The notes under the pieces were generated by a model. That model was not told the DNA's origin, made no database searches, and saw only the letters and a program-made list of their open reading frames with translations. A DNA stretch of 50,201 nt from Candidatus Choladousia intestinigallinarum (GTDB taxonomy: Bacteria > Bacillota > Clostridia > Lachnospirales > Lachnospiraceae), in the NCBI GenBank assembly GCA_018712605.1, contig DVGR01000097.1:1-50201 (forward strand), read 5' to 3'. Both the position numbers and the translations under genes were made by a program. Below are positions 41,888 through 49,707 of the stretch, one piece after another; positions within the stretch are counted from its first letter, which is position 1, and the number at the start of each line of letters is the position of its first letter.

Positions 41888-42006
41888 GAATCCTGACAGA
41901 TATTCGGAATCCAGGCTATCGCCTTCCTTCCTCATATCTGTTGTCGTCTCGAAAGCAGAATCCCCCCGGCCTGCAAGCAGTCCGTGGGCTTCTGCTTTGA
42001 GACTGG
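41888..42006. repeat. 119-bp intergenic repeat, copy 1
   Basis: Copy 1 of a near-identical 119-bp unit; copy 2 starts 178 bp later. Inside it GTCTCGAAAGCAGA and TCTGCTTTGAGAC are complementary apart from one bulged base, so it can fold into a long hairpin. No gene was recognised on either strand. Confidence 0.85.
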
Positions 42007-42065
42007 GTGTTGTTATAAGCATTATAAGCATAAGTCCCCGGATTCCTCCGTGCGCTGCACTCCCG

Positions 42066-42184
42066 GAATCCTAACAGATATTCGGAATCCAGGCTATCGC
42101 CTTCCTTCCTCATATCTGTTGTCGTCTCGAAAGCAGACCCCCATTGGCCTGCAAGCAGTCCATGGGCTTCTGCTTTGAGACTGG
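42066..42184. repeat. 119-bp intergenic repeat, copy 2
   Basis: Copy 2 differs from copy 1 at only a few positions (for example CTAACAG for CTGACAG, and CCCCATTGG for ATCCCCCCGG). The 59 bp between the copies are unrelated and contain two TTATAAGCATTATAAGC-like half repeats. Confidence 0.85.
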
Positions 42185-42197
42185 ACTTATGCAATAT

Positions 42198-42238
42198 AAA
42201 AACAGCCGATACAAGTAAAACTTGTCCGGCCTGTTTTC
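42198..42238. terminator. Bidirectional terminator between thiI and the HPr-like gene
   Basis: AAAACAG...CAAG pairs with CTTG...CTGTTTT around a short TAAAA loop, with A and T runs outside both arms. It can serve both thiI and the convergent HPr-like gene, whose stop lies 30 bp away. Confidence 0.8.
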
Positions 42239-42267
42239 TATGACATATGGCTGCTGTTATGAAAAAA

Positions 42268-42498
42268 CTAGCAGATATATGATTTGAGAACTTCCATGAT
42301 TTCGTCAATATTGTCCTCTGCATGGATGTTCAGTTTGATGGGTTTGGAAAGATCCAGACTGAAGATACCCATAATGGACTTTGCATCAATTACGTATCTT
42401 CCGGAAACAAGATCGAAATCATTGTTGAATTTTGTGATCTCATTTACAAAAGATTTTACTTTATCAATGGAATTCAAAGAAATCTGTACTGTTTTCAT
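42268..42498 (-). CDS. HPr-like protein lacking the PTS histidine (Crh-like)
   Basis: A 76-residue protein with the HPr fold pattern. The region around the regulatory serine is conserved: DAKSIMGIFSLDLSKPIKLNI matches VNLKSIMGVMSLG of HPr, so Ser41 corresponds to Ser46. The active-site segment (N-x-x-G-x-H-A-R-P) is replaced by LNSIDKVKSF, with no histidine near position 15. It therefore cannot carry phosphate in the sugar PTS but might still be phosphorylated by HPr kinase, as Bacillus Crh is. The ATG follows GGGAGG. It is a single gene, divergent from mtaB. Confidence 0.8.
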   Translation of the reverse strand: MKTVQISLNSIDKVKSFVNEITKFNNDFDLVSGRYVIDAKSIMGIFSLDLSKPIKLNIHAEDNIDEIMEVLKSYIC

Positions 42499-42540
42499 GG
42501 TTGTTATCCTCCCAATAAATTTTTATTTTGTTTCATAACC

Positions 42541-42569
42541 ATATTAACGGGTGTGTGGTCAAAAGTCAA
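42541..42569 (-). promoter_or_regulatory. Promoter of the HPr-like gene
   Basis: On the minus strand TTGACT (42569-42564), a 17 bp spacer and TAATAT (42546-42541), about 42 bp before the ATG. Confidence 0.7.
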
Positions 42570-42630
42570 GAATAAAACAGCCGAAGATCATTCGCAGAAT
42601 TCGTTAAAAATGCCGAAATGGAGGTTAAAA

Positions 42631-43947
42631 ATGAACAAAAAAGCGGCTCTTCATAACCTGGGATGTAAAGTAAATGCATACGAAATGGAAGCTATGCGCC
42701 AGCTCCTTGTGGAAGCTGGCTATGAAATCGTGCCCTTTGCCCCGGGAGCTGACGTATATGTAATAAATACGTGTACGGTTACGAATATAGCAGACCGCAA
42801 ATCCAGGCAGATGCTGCACAAAGCCAAGAAGATGAACCCTCAGGCCGTGGTGGTGGCTGCCGGCTGTTACAGCCAGACATCCAGAGAGGCGGTAGAGGCG
42901 GATCCCTGTGTGGATATAGTTCTGGGAAACAACCGCAAAGGCGAGTTGGTGGAGGCGCTGGAGTTGTATCAGGCAGCGGGAAATCCTCAGGGAGTGTATT
43001 CAAGGATTACGGAGATTGGGAAGGAAAAAGATTGTGAGGATCTCCATGTGGAGGAGACCTCTGAGCATACCCGGGCCAGCCTGAAGGTGCAGGACGGCTG
43101 CAATCAGTTCTGCAGCTATTGCATTATTCCCTATGCCCGGGGGAGAATCCGAAGCCGGGTGCCGGAGGATGTCTGCCGGGAAGTGAAGACGCTGACAGAG
43201 AACGGGTGCCGGGAGATTGTTCTGACGGGAATTCATCTGAGTTCTTACGGGAAGGATCACGGCAGTTCCCTGCAGGAGCTGATTCTGAGAGTACATGAGA
43301 TCGAAGGGGTGAAGCGGATCCGGCTGGGTTCCCTGGAACCTGGAATCATTACGGAGGAGTTTGCCAAGACCATAGGCGGCCTGGAGAAGCTCTGTCCCCA
43401 TTTCCATCTCTCTCTGCAGAGCGGCTGCGATGCCACCTTAAGAAGAATGAATCGCCGCTATACTACGGAAGAGTACCGGGAAAAATGCCATCTTCTCAGA
43501 GAGACCTTTGATGAGCCGGCTCTGACGACAGATGTTATCGTAGGATTTCCAGGGGAGACCCAGGAGGAATTTGATCAGACGGCCGCTTTTCTGGAAGAGA
43601 TTGCCCTGTATGAAACTCACATTTTTAAATATTCCAGGCGCAAGGGTACGAAAGCGGCGTCTATGCCGAATCAGGTGGCGGAAAGTGTAAAAAATGAGAG
43701 AAGCGCTTACCTGATTGAACTGGGCGAAAAGAACCGCAGACGATTTGAGGAAAAGCATCTTGGCCGGGAGGCGGAAGTGCTTTTTGAAGAGAAAATTTCC
43801 CTCCAGGGAAAGGAATATTATACAGGATATACGAAAGAGTATATAAAAGGAGCCCTTCCGGCGGATCGTGATTACACGAACCAGTGCCGTCGGGGAAGGC
43901 TGGGGGAAAAGATTGGGGATCATCTTTACCTTTTAGAAAATCATTGA
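42631..43947 (+). CDS. mtaB: tRNA t6A37 methylthiotransferase MtaB
   Basis: A 438-residue radical-SAM methylthiotransferase (YqeV) converting t6A37 to ms2t6A37. The N-terminal cluster cysteines are Cys12, Cys48 and Cys79 (HNLGCKVN, NTCTVTN, AAGCYSQ), and the radical-SAM cluster is CNQFCSYC (157, 161, 164). The C-terminus is TRAM-like. ATG 42631 is preferred over the long frame from 42322 because the family start matches and ATGGAGG lies 8 bp upstream. In Bacillus it directly follows rsmE; here the desulfurase-thiI pair, repeats and HPr-like gene intervene. Confidence 0.95.
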   Translation: MNKKAALHNLGCKVNAYEMEAMRQLLVEAGYEIVPFAPGADVYVINTCTVTNIADRKSRQMLHKAKKMNPQAVVVAAGCYSQTSREAVEADPCVDIVLGNNRKGELVEALELYQAAGNPQGVYSRITEIGKEKDCEDLHVEETSEHTRASLKVQDGCNQFCSYCIIPYARGRIRSRVPEDVCREVKTLTENGCREIVLTGIHLSSYGKDHGSSLQELILRVHEIEGVKRIRLGSLEPGIITEEFAKTIGGLEKLCPHFHLSLQSGCDATLRRMNRRYTTEEYREKCHLLRETFDEPALTTDVIVGFPGETQEEFDQTAAFLEEIALYETHIFKYSRRKGTKAASMPNQVAESVKNERSAYLIELGEKNRRRFEEKHLGREAEVLFEEKISLQGKEYYTGYTKEYIKGALPADRDYTNQCRRGRLGEKIGDHLYLLENH

Positions 43948-43972
43948 AATATTTTGAAAACTATATTAGAAT
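43944..43972 (+). promoter_or_regulatory. Promoter of the ireB operon
   Basis: TTGAAA (43944-43949), a 17 bp spacer and TAGAAT (43967-43972), overlapping the mtaB stop and lying 31 bp before the ireB ATG. Confidence 0.75.
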
Positions 43973-44003
43973 AGAACCAAAGTTTAGATAAGGGCGTGGA
44001 AAT

Positions 44004-44270
44004 ATGGCAGAAATTAATAACACACAATATTTTAAGATTAGCACGGATCCTGAGAAACGGGTTAAGATGGTTCTTGATCTTGTATATAATGCGATGGAAG
44101 AGAAAGGCTATAACCCGGTGAACCAGATTGTTGGTTATATTATGTCCGGGGATCCCACTTACATTACGAGCCATAAGAATGCTCGCAGCATGATCATGAA
44201 GGTAGAGCGTGATGAGCTGGTGGAAGAGCTTTTAAGAGCATATATAAAGAATAAATCCTGGGAGCAGTAA
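44004..44270 (+). CDS. ireB: IreB family regulatory phosphoprotein
   Basis: An 88-residue protein (DUF965, YrzL) with the family core [34 protein letters not shown] nearly intact. In Enterococcus IreB is phosphorylated by the Ser/Thr kinase IreK and negatively affects cephalosporin resistance. Thr residues near the N-terminus ([10 protein letters not shown]) occupy the expected phosphorylation region. The gene is followed after 5 bp by ruvX, the standard Firmicutes order. Confidence 0.95.
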   Translation: MAEINNTQYFKISTDPEKRVKMVLDLVYNAMEEKGYNPVNQIVGYIMSGDPTYITSHKNARSMIMKVERDELVEELLRAYIKNKSWEQ

Positions 44271-44275
44271 TCCGG

Positions 44276-44713
44276 GTGGAGAGAATACTGGGACTTGATT
44301 TTGGTTCAAAGACCGTGGGCGTGGCAGTCAGTGATCCCTTGGGAATCACGGCTCAGGGGGTGGAGATCATCCGGCGGGAGCAGGAGAACAAGCTGCGGCG
44401 GACTTTGGCCAGGATTGAAGCGTTGGCGCAGGAATACCAGGTGAACTCTATCGTACTTGGTTTTCCTAAAAACATGAACAATACGGTGGGAGAGCGAGGG
44501 GAGAAAACCCTTGCTTTCGGAGAGATGCTGAAGAGGCGGACGGGCCTTCCGGTGGTTTTGTGGGATGAAAGGCTGACTACAGTTACGGCAAACAGAGTCC
44601 TGATGGAGAGCGGCGTGCGCAGAGAAGAGCGGAAAGAGTACGTGGATAAGCTGGCGGCAGTGTTTATCCTGCAGAATTATTTGGACAGTTTAGTGAGGAA
44701 GGAAGATGGATAA
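44276..44713 (+). CDS. ruvX: RuvX/YqgF family putative Holliday junction resolvase
   Basis: A 145-residue RNase H-fold protein. The acidic active site is visible as [19 protein letters not shown] (Asp7), the central [18 protein letters not shown] and [14 protein letters not shown]. It acts in rRNA maturation and has been proposed as a Holliday junction resolvase. The GTG start overlaps AGCAGTAATCCGG and lies 5 bp after ireB; the stop overlaps the next gene by 8 bp. Confidence 0.95.
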   Translation: MERILGLDFGSKTVGVAVSDPLGITAQGVEIIRREQENKLRRTLARIEALAQEYQVNSIVLGFPKNMNNTVGERGEKTLAFGEMLKRRTGLPVVLWDERLTTVTANRVLMESGVRREERKEYVDKLAAVFILQNYLDSLVRKEDG

Positions 44714-44966
44714 AATTTATTTTTGCCCGGTCGGTGAAGAAGAGGCGGTCGGGTTCTTTGTGGTGGAAGAAACCAGAATCAATGGCGCCTCCTATCTTTT
44801 GGTAACAGAATCAGAGGATGAGGAAGCGGAGGCCTACATTTTAAAAGACCTTTCCCAGGATGGGGAGGCAGAGGCCAGATACGTGTTTGTGGAAGACGAA
44901 CAGGAACTGGAAGCGGTATCGAAGATATTTGCAGAGCTTTTAGAGGACGTGGATATTGAGCTCTGA
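44706..44966 (+). CDS. DUF1292 family protein (YrzB-like)
   Basis: An 86-residue, strongly acidic protein with the DUF1292 pattern: [24 protein letters not shown] followed by [36 protein letters not shown]. It is the usual partner of ireB and ruvX (yrzL-yrrK-yrzB in Bacillus). The molecular function is unknown. The start lies 8 bp inside the ruvX 3' end. Confidence 0.9.
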   Translation: MDKIYFCPVGEEEAVGFFVVEETRINGASYLLVTESEDEEAEAYILKDLSQDGEAEARYVFVEDEQELEAVSKIFAELLEDVDIEL

Positions 44967-45011
44967 CACAATAGAGTAACTGATTAAAAACAATTTTTAT
45001 GGAGGTGCAGA

Positions 45012-46679
45012 TTGAAGAGAGAAAAGAATATGAAATTGAAAGTGATTCCGATTGGCGGCCTTGGTCTGATCGGAATGAATATTACTGCCTTTGAATACAA
45101 TGAAAGTATTATTGTGGTAGACTGCGGACTTGCGTTCCCGGAAAACGACATGCTGGGAATCGATTTGGTGATTCCTGATGTATCTTATCTGAAAGAAAAT
45201 ATAGACAAAGTAAAGGGTTTTGTGTTTACTCACGGTCATGAGGATCATATTGGAGCCCTTCCCTATGTGCTGAAGGAGCTGAACATTCCGCTCTACGCTA
45301 CGAAGCTGACCATGGGGCTAATAGAGCGGAAACTGAATGAACACGGATTGATGCGCTCCACCAAGAGAAAGGTGGTAAAGCCCGGACAGTCCATCAGCTT
45401 GGGTGAATTCAGGATTGAATTTATCAAGACCAACCACAGTATTGTAGATGCGGTGGCCCTGGCTATTTACTCTCCGGCAGGAATCGTGGTGCATACGGGA
45501 GACTTCAAGGTGGATTACACACCGGTATTCGGGGATGCCATTGACCTGCAGAGATTTGCGGAGATCGGTAAGAAGGGTGTGCTTGCCTTGATGTGCGACA
45601 GTACCAATGCGGAGAGGCCCGGCTTTACGGCATCAGAGCGCACGGTGGGGCGCACCTTTGACAACATTTTTTCTGAGCACAGGAATACAAGAATTATTAT
45701 CGCCACCTTTGCTTCCAATGTGGACCGGGTGCGCCAGATTATCAATTCTGCCTACAAGTATGGCAGAAAAGTAGTGGTGGAAGGCCGCAGTATGGTGAAC
45801 ATTATCTCTACGGCTTCGGAGCTGGGATATCTGAATATTCCAGAGAATACTCTGATTGATCTGGAACAGATGAAAAATTATCCTGACGACCAGGTGGTGC
45901 TGATCACCACGGGAAGCCAGGGAGAGTCTATGGCGGCTCTTTCCAGGATCGCTTTTAATATGCACAAAAAAGTCATGATCAAACCGGGAGATACGGTAAT
46001 CTTCAGTTCCAATCCTATTCCCGGCAATGAGAAGGCCGTTTCCAAAGTGATCAACGAGCTGTCTATGAAAGGGGCGGACGTGATTTTCCAGGATGCCCAT
46101 GTGTCCGGCCACGCCTGCCAGGAAGAGATTAAGCTGATCTATACCTTGGTGAAGCCAAAATACGCAATCCCCGTACACGGGGAGTACCGCCATCTGAAAA
46201 GTCAGGCGGGAATCGCCAGGGATTTGGGATTCGACGATGAGCATATTTTTATTTTGAAGACTGGTGATGTCCTGGAGCTGGACAAGGAGTCGGCCCAGGT
46301 GACAGGCCACGTTCAGACTGGCGCCCTTCTGGTGGACGGCCTGGGAGTGGGCGACGTGGGAAATATTGTCCTGCGTGACCGCCAGCATCTGGCGGAGGAC
46401 GGCATCATGATCGCCGTTCTTACCCTGGAGAAATACACCAATCAGATTCTTTCAGGGCCGGACATTGTCTCCAGAGGATTCGTCTATGTCCGGGAGGCTG
46501 AGGATCTTATGGAAGAGGCCAGGGATGTGGTGGAAGACACTATGCAGTACTGTATCAAGCACAGGATCACAGACTGGAGCAAGATGAAAAACATGATCCG
46601 GGATTCACTGGGAGATTTCCTGTGGAAGAGAACGAAGCGCCGTCCTATGATCCTGCCCATCATTATGGAAGTAGAGTAG
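45012..46679 (+). CDS. rnj: Ribonuclease J
   Basis: A 555-residue metallo-beta-lactamase/beta-CASP ribonuclease with 5'-3' exonuclease and endonuclease activity in mRNA decay and rRNA processing. HGHEDH at residues 74-79 is the zinc motif, with VHTGDFKVDYTP, the beta-CASP block around TTGSQGESMAALSRI and HVSGHACQEEIKLI after it. The TTG start at 45012 follows GGAGGT by 5 bp; the ATG at 45030 is possible but has a weaker site. Confidence 0.95.
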   Translation: MKREKNMKLKVIPIGGLGLIGMNITAFEYNESIIVVDCGLAFPENDMLGIDLVIPDVSYLKENIDKVKGFVFTHGHEDHIGALPYVLKELNIPLYATKLTMGLIERKLNEHGLMRSTKRKVVKPGQSISLGEFRIEFIKTNHSIVDAVALAIYSPAGIVVHTGDFKVDYTPVFGDAIDLQRFAEIGKKGVLALMCDSTNAERPGFTASERTVGRTFDNIFSEHRNTRIIIATFASNVDRVRQIINSAYKYGRKVVVEGRSMVNIISTASELGYLNIPENTLIDLEQMKNYPDDQVVLITTGSQGESMAALSRIAFNMHKKVMIKPGDTVIFSSNPIPGNEKAVSKVINELSMKGADVIFQDAHVSGHACQEEIKLIYTLVKPKYAIPVHGEYRHLKSQAGIARDLGFDDEHIFILKTGDVLELDKESAQVTGHVQTGALLVDGLGVGDVGNIVLRDRQHLAEDGIMIAVLTLEKYTNQILSGPDIVSRGFVYVREAEDLMEEARDVVEDTMQYCIKHRITDWSKMKNMIRDSLGDFLWKRTKRRPMILPIIMEVE

Positions 46680-46689
46680 GTGGCAGTAT

Positions 46690-47046
46690 ATGAAGCAGGT
46701 TGAAATGTATACAAAGCAGTTGGTTCAGGCCATACAGGAGAGTCAGGAATACCAGGAGTTTTGCGAGGTCCGTGAAGAGCTTCGCCGTCAGCCGGAACTC
46801 CGGGAGCGGATGAACGAGATGCGCCGGATGAATTTTGAACTGCAGAGCACGGCGCCCTCGGAGGAATTGTATCGGGAACTGAACAGCATATGGAAAGAGT
46901 TTCGGGAATTCCGAAAAAATCCTCTGGCGGATGAATTTTTGAAGGCGGAGCTGGCTATGTGCCGGATGCTGCAGCAGATCAACAATGAGATAACCTCTGC
47001 CGTGGATTTGGACACAGAAGAGATCGTAGAACAGCTTTCTTTCTAG
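46690..47046 (+). CDS. YlbF/YmcA family protein
   Basis: A 118-residue helical protein. KQLVQAIQESQEYQEFCEVREELRRQPELRERMNEMRRMNFELQ and the C-terminal FLKAELAMCRMLQQINNEIT fit the YlbF/YmcA (Com_YlbF) family. In Bacillus these proteins form the Y-complex, which binds RNase Y and affects mRNA maturation and sporulation. Its place directly after RNase J supports a role in RNA metabolism. The start lies 10 bp after the rnj stop. Confidence 0.85.
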   Translation: MKQVEMYTKQLVQAIQESQEYQEFCEVREELRRQPELRERMNEMRRMNFELQSTAPSEELYRELNSIWKEFREFRKNPLADEFLKAELAMCRMLQQINNEITSAVDLDTEEIVEQLSF

Positions 47047-47055
47047 GAGCAAATT

Positions 47056-47733
47056 ATGATTATTGAGGAACGCATGGAGGTGTACCTGGAGTCTCTGGAT
47101 GGGGGAAACGGCCCTTTTCTGGACGAACTGGAGGCTAATGCAAGAAAAAACAGGGTGCCGGTGATCCGCCCTGGGATGCAGAGTCTCCTTAAGGTACTCC
47201 TTGCCCTTAAGAAACCCCAGAGAATCCTGGAGGTGGGGACAGCCATTGGCTTTTCCGCTCTTCTGATGGCCGACAGTACAGACAGCGGCTGCAGGATTGT
47301 TACAGTTGAAAATTATGAAAAACGGATAGCAGAGGCCAGAGAGAATTTTCGCAGGGCAGGGATGGAAGAGCGGATTACCCTCATCCATGGAGACGCAGGG
47401 GAAGTTCTTTCGGCCATGAAGGATTCTTTTGACTTTATTTTTATGGATGCGGCCAAAGGACAGTACATTCATTTTCTGCCGGATGCCCTGCGGCTTTTGA
47501 AAACCGGAGGGCTTCTTGTATCTGACAATGTGCTTCAGGAAGGGGAGCTCATTGAATCCCACTATGCTGTGGAGCGCAGGAACCGTACCATCTACAAACG
47601 CATGAGGGAGTATCTCTACGTGCTGAAGCATACAGAGGGACTGGTGACATCCATTCTCCCCACAGGAGACGGAGCCGCTGTAACCGTAAAGACAAAAGAG
47701 GACATAGAGATCCGAAGAGGGAGGGTATCATGA
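47056..47733 (+). CDS. trmR: tRNA 5-hydroxyuridine methyltransferase (TrmR/YrrM-like)
   Basis: A 225-residue class I SAM-dependent O-methyltransferase. The SAM site ILEVGTAIGFSALLMA, the acidic IVTVENYEKRIAEARENF and the metal-binding FDFIFMDAAKGQYIHFLPDAL follow the COMT-like family. YrrM of Bacillus methylates 5-hydroxyuridine at tRNA position 34 to mo5U. The next gene, overlapping by 4 bp, is a U32-family protein that in Bacillus makes the hydroxyuridine, so the two form a modification module. Confidence 0.88.
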   Translation: MIIEERMEVYLESLDGGNGPFLDELEANARKNRVPVIRPGMQSLLKVLLALKKPQRILEVGTAIGFSALLMADSTDSGCRIVTVENYEKRIAEARENFRRAGMEERITLIHGDAGEVLSAMKDSFDFIFMDAAKGQYIHFLPDALRLLKTGGLLVSDNVLQEGELIESHYAVERRNRTIYKRMREYLYVLKHTEGLVTSILPTGDGAAVTVKTKEDIEIRRGRVS

Positions 47734-48962
47734 GACGTCCTGAACTGCTCATACCGGCCAGCAGTCTTGAGGTACTGAAGACAGCCGTGATTTACGGCGC
47801 CGATGCCGTGTATATCGGGGGAGAGGCCTTTGGCCTTCGGGCAAAGGCGAAAAATTTCACTCTGGAAGAGATGAAGGAAGGAATCCGCTTCGCCCATAAG
47901 GCCGGCGTGCGGGTCTATGTGACGGCCAATATCCTGGCTCATAACCGTGACCTGGAGGGAATCGAAGCTTACTTCAGGGAGCTGCGGGAGATTGGGCCGG
48001 ATGCCTTGATCCTGGCGGATCCCGGCGTGTATAGAATCGCCTGCAGAGTCTGTCCGGAGATCGAGCGGCATATCAGTACCCAGGCCAACAATACCAATTA
48101 TGAGACTTACCGGTTCTGGCATGAGATGGGAGCCAAGAGAGTGGTGGCTGCCAGAGAGCTGACACTGGAGGAATTAAAGGAGCTGCGGGAGAAGATACCG
48201 ACGGAAATGGAGATCGAGGCTTTCATCCATGGAGCCATGTGCATTTCTTATTCGGGCCGCTGTCTCTTAAGCAATTACTTTACAGGGCGGGATGCCAATC
48301 AGGGCGCCTGCACCCACCCCTGCCGTTGGAAGTACGCCGTGGTGGAGGAAAAAAGGCCGGGGGAATATATCCCAGTGGAAGAAAACGAGAGAGGAACGTA
48401 TCTGTTCAGCTCCCGGGATCTGTGTATGGTGGGTCATATACCGGAGCTGTTGGAGACCGGGATTGACAGCCTGAAAATTGAGGGGAGGATGAAGACGGCC
48501 CTGTACGTGGCCTCTGTGGCCAGGACTTACCGGAAAGCCATTGACGATTACCGGAAGGATCCTGAATTGTATAAACAGAATATGGATTGGTATCTGTCAC
48601 AGGTGGCGAGCTGTACCTTCCGGCCCTTTGGAACAGGCTTCTTTTTCGGCAGGCCGGATGAGGGCGGACAGCTCTACGATGGAAGCGCCTATGTAAAGGG
48701 CTATACGTATCTGGGCATAGCGGGAAAACGAAATGACCAGGGGCTGTACCATCTGGAACAGAAAAATAAATTTACGGTAGGAGAAACCATTGAGATTATG
48801 AAACCGGACGGGAGAAATATTCCTGTAACGGTAGAGTGCATCCGCTCTCTGGAGGGTGAGGAGATGGACAGCGCTCCCCATGCCAGACAGCAGCTTTTGG
48901 TGGGACTTGGAGGACTGGCCGATGAGTATGACATTCTTCGTCGCAGGGAGAAGGTTTCCTGA
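47730..48962 (+). CDS. U32 family protein, likely tRNA uridine-34 hydroxylase (TrhP-like)
   Basis: A 410-residue member of the peptidase U32 family, now linked to prephenate-dependent tRNA hydroxylation (TrhP). The signature EAFIHGAMCISYSGRCLLSNYFTGRDANQGACTHPCRW contains four cysteines likely to bind an iron-sulfur cluster, and SLKIEGRMKTALYVA is the second conserved block. Bacillus has two adjacent paralogues (YrrN and YrrO); only one is seen here. Despite the family name, protease activity is doubtful. It is coupled to trmR by a 4 bp overlap. Confidence 0.9.
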   Translation: MRRPELLIPASSLEVLKTAVIYGADAVYIGGEAFGLRAKAKNFTLEEMKEGIRFAHKAGVRVYVTANILAHNRDLEGIEAYFRELREIGPDALILADPGVYRIACRVCPEIERHISTQANNTNYETYRFWHEMGAKRVVAARELTLEELKELREKIPTEMEIEAFIHGAMCISYSGRCLLSNYFTGRDANQGACTHPCRWKYAVVEEKRPGEYIPVEENERGTYLFSSRDLCMVGHIPELLETGIDSLKIEGRMKTALYVASVARTYRKAIDDYRKDPELYKQNMDWYLSQVASCTFRPFGTGFFFGRPDEGGQLYDGSAYVKGYTYLGIAGKRNDQGLYHLEQKNKFTVGETIEIMKPDGRNIPVTVECIRSLEGEEMDSAPHARQQLLVGLGGLADEYDILRRREKVS

Positions 48963-49036
48963 AAGAATTCTCATGGTTTTCTGTCTGCGGCAGCAGGCAG
49001 GCCGAACCGTATGCAGAAATAAAAAGGAGGAAAAGC

Positions 49037-49064
49037 ACTTTTAGGCGGATCATGGCATACTATA
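49037..49064 (+). promoter_or_regulatory. Putative sigma-K (or sigma-E) promoter of sigK
   Basis: CATACTATA (49056-49064) fits the sigma-K -10 pattern CATANNNTA and also resembles sigma-E CATACANT. An AC pair at 49037-49038, 17 bp upstream, fits the minimal sigma-K -35. The start would lie near 49071, about 20 nt before the TTG start codon. This suggests mother-cell expression and possible autoregulation. Confidence 0.5.
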
Positions 49065-49089
49065 ACATAAAACCGCTTAGAGGTGCTTT

Positions 49090-49707
49090 TTGCAAACATT
49101 TAAGAAGCCGCTTTCTCCTGAGGAAGAAAAGTATTATCTTGCCAGATACAAGGAGGGAGATATGACAGCCAGAAATATTCTGATTGAGCACAATCTAAGG
49201 CTGGTTGCCCATGTAGCAAAAAAATATCAGTCCCAGGAGTATGAGAATGATGATCTGATCTCAATCGGGATAATCGGGTTAATTAAAGCTGTCACCACTT
49301 TTGACAGCGGGAAAAACAGCCGTCTGGCTACTTATGCGGCCCGGTGCATTGAAAATGAACTGCTTATGATGCTCCGCACCCGCAAAAAGCTGTCCCGGGA
49401 GATTTCTATGTATGAGAAGATCGGGGTGGACCAGGAGGGAAGAGAGCTGCGGCTGATGGATGTGCTGGAGAGTGAGCCAGTGGACATTCTGGAACGGCTG
49501 GAGATAGAGAAAAACATCGGCAGGCTCAGGGAGTGTCTGCCGGGAATCCTCACGGAGCGGGAGTGGCAGGTCATAAGCGGCAGGTACGGACTGTCCGGCG
49601 AGAAGGAGCAGACCCAAAGAGAGATAGCGGGGAGGCTTGGGATCAGCCGGTCCTATGTGTCCAGAATTGAGAAAAACGCATTGAAAAAACTGCGGGAGAG
49701 GTTATGA
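49090..49707 (+). CDS. sigK: Sporulation sigma factor SigK, without pro-sequence
   Basis: A 205-residue sigma-70 family factor for late mother-cell transcription. It begins with KPLSPEEEKYYLARYKEGD and continues NILIEHNLRLVAHVAKKY (region 2.1), DDLISIGIIGLIKAVTTFD (2.2), ATYAARCIENELLMMLR (2.3-2.4) and QREIAGRLGISRSYVSRIEKNALKKL (4.2), close to SigK and SigE. The start is TTG 49090 after AGAGGTG; an in-frame TAG at 49078-49080 excludes a longer N-terminus. There is thus no room for the hydrophobic pro-sequence of Bacillus pro-SigK, and the gene is continuous, with no skin-type element. SigE is less likely because the conserved region starts so near the N-terminus. Confidence 0.88.
   Translation: MQTFKKPLSPEEEKYYLARYKEGDMTARNILIEHNLRLVAHVAKKYQSQEYENDDLISIGIIGLIKAVTTFDSGKNSRLATYAARCIENELLMMLRTRKKLSREISMYEKIGVDQEGRELRLMDVLESEPVDILERLEIEKNIGRLRECLPGILTEREWQVISGRYGLSGEKEQTQREIAGRLGISRSYVSRIEKNALKKLRERL

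Noticed and set aside
41916-42323. 135-codon minus-strand frame over the 119-bp repeats
   Set aside because: It is made by the repeats themselves, crosses the terminator and overlaps the HPr-like gene; no ribosome binding site or family.
42322-42630. N-terminal extension of mtaB by 103 codons
   Set aside because: The extension overlaps the HPr-like gene and its promoter on the other strand and adds sequence unlike the family; the ATG at 42631 has a good ribosome binding site.
45633-46388. 251-codon minus-strand open frame
   Set aside because: It is a shadow of the RNase J gene, whose motifs are complete on the plus strand.
46663-47631. 322-codon minus-strand open frame
   Set aside because: It crosses three well-supported plus-strand genes (RNase J end, YlbF-like, trmR) and has no recognisable domain.
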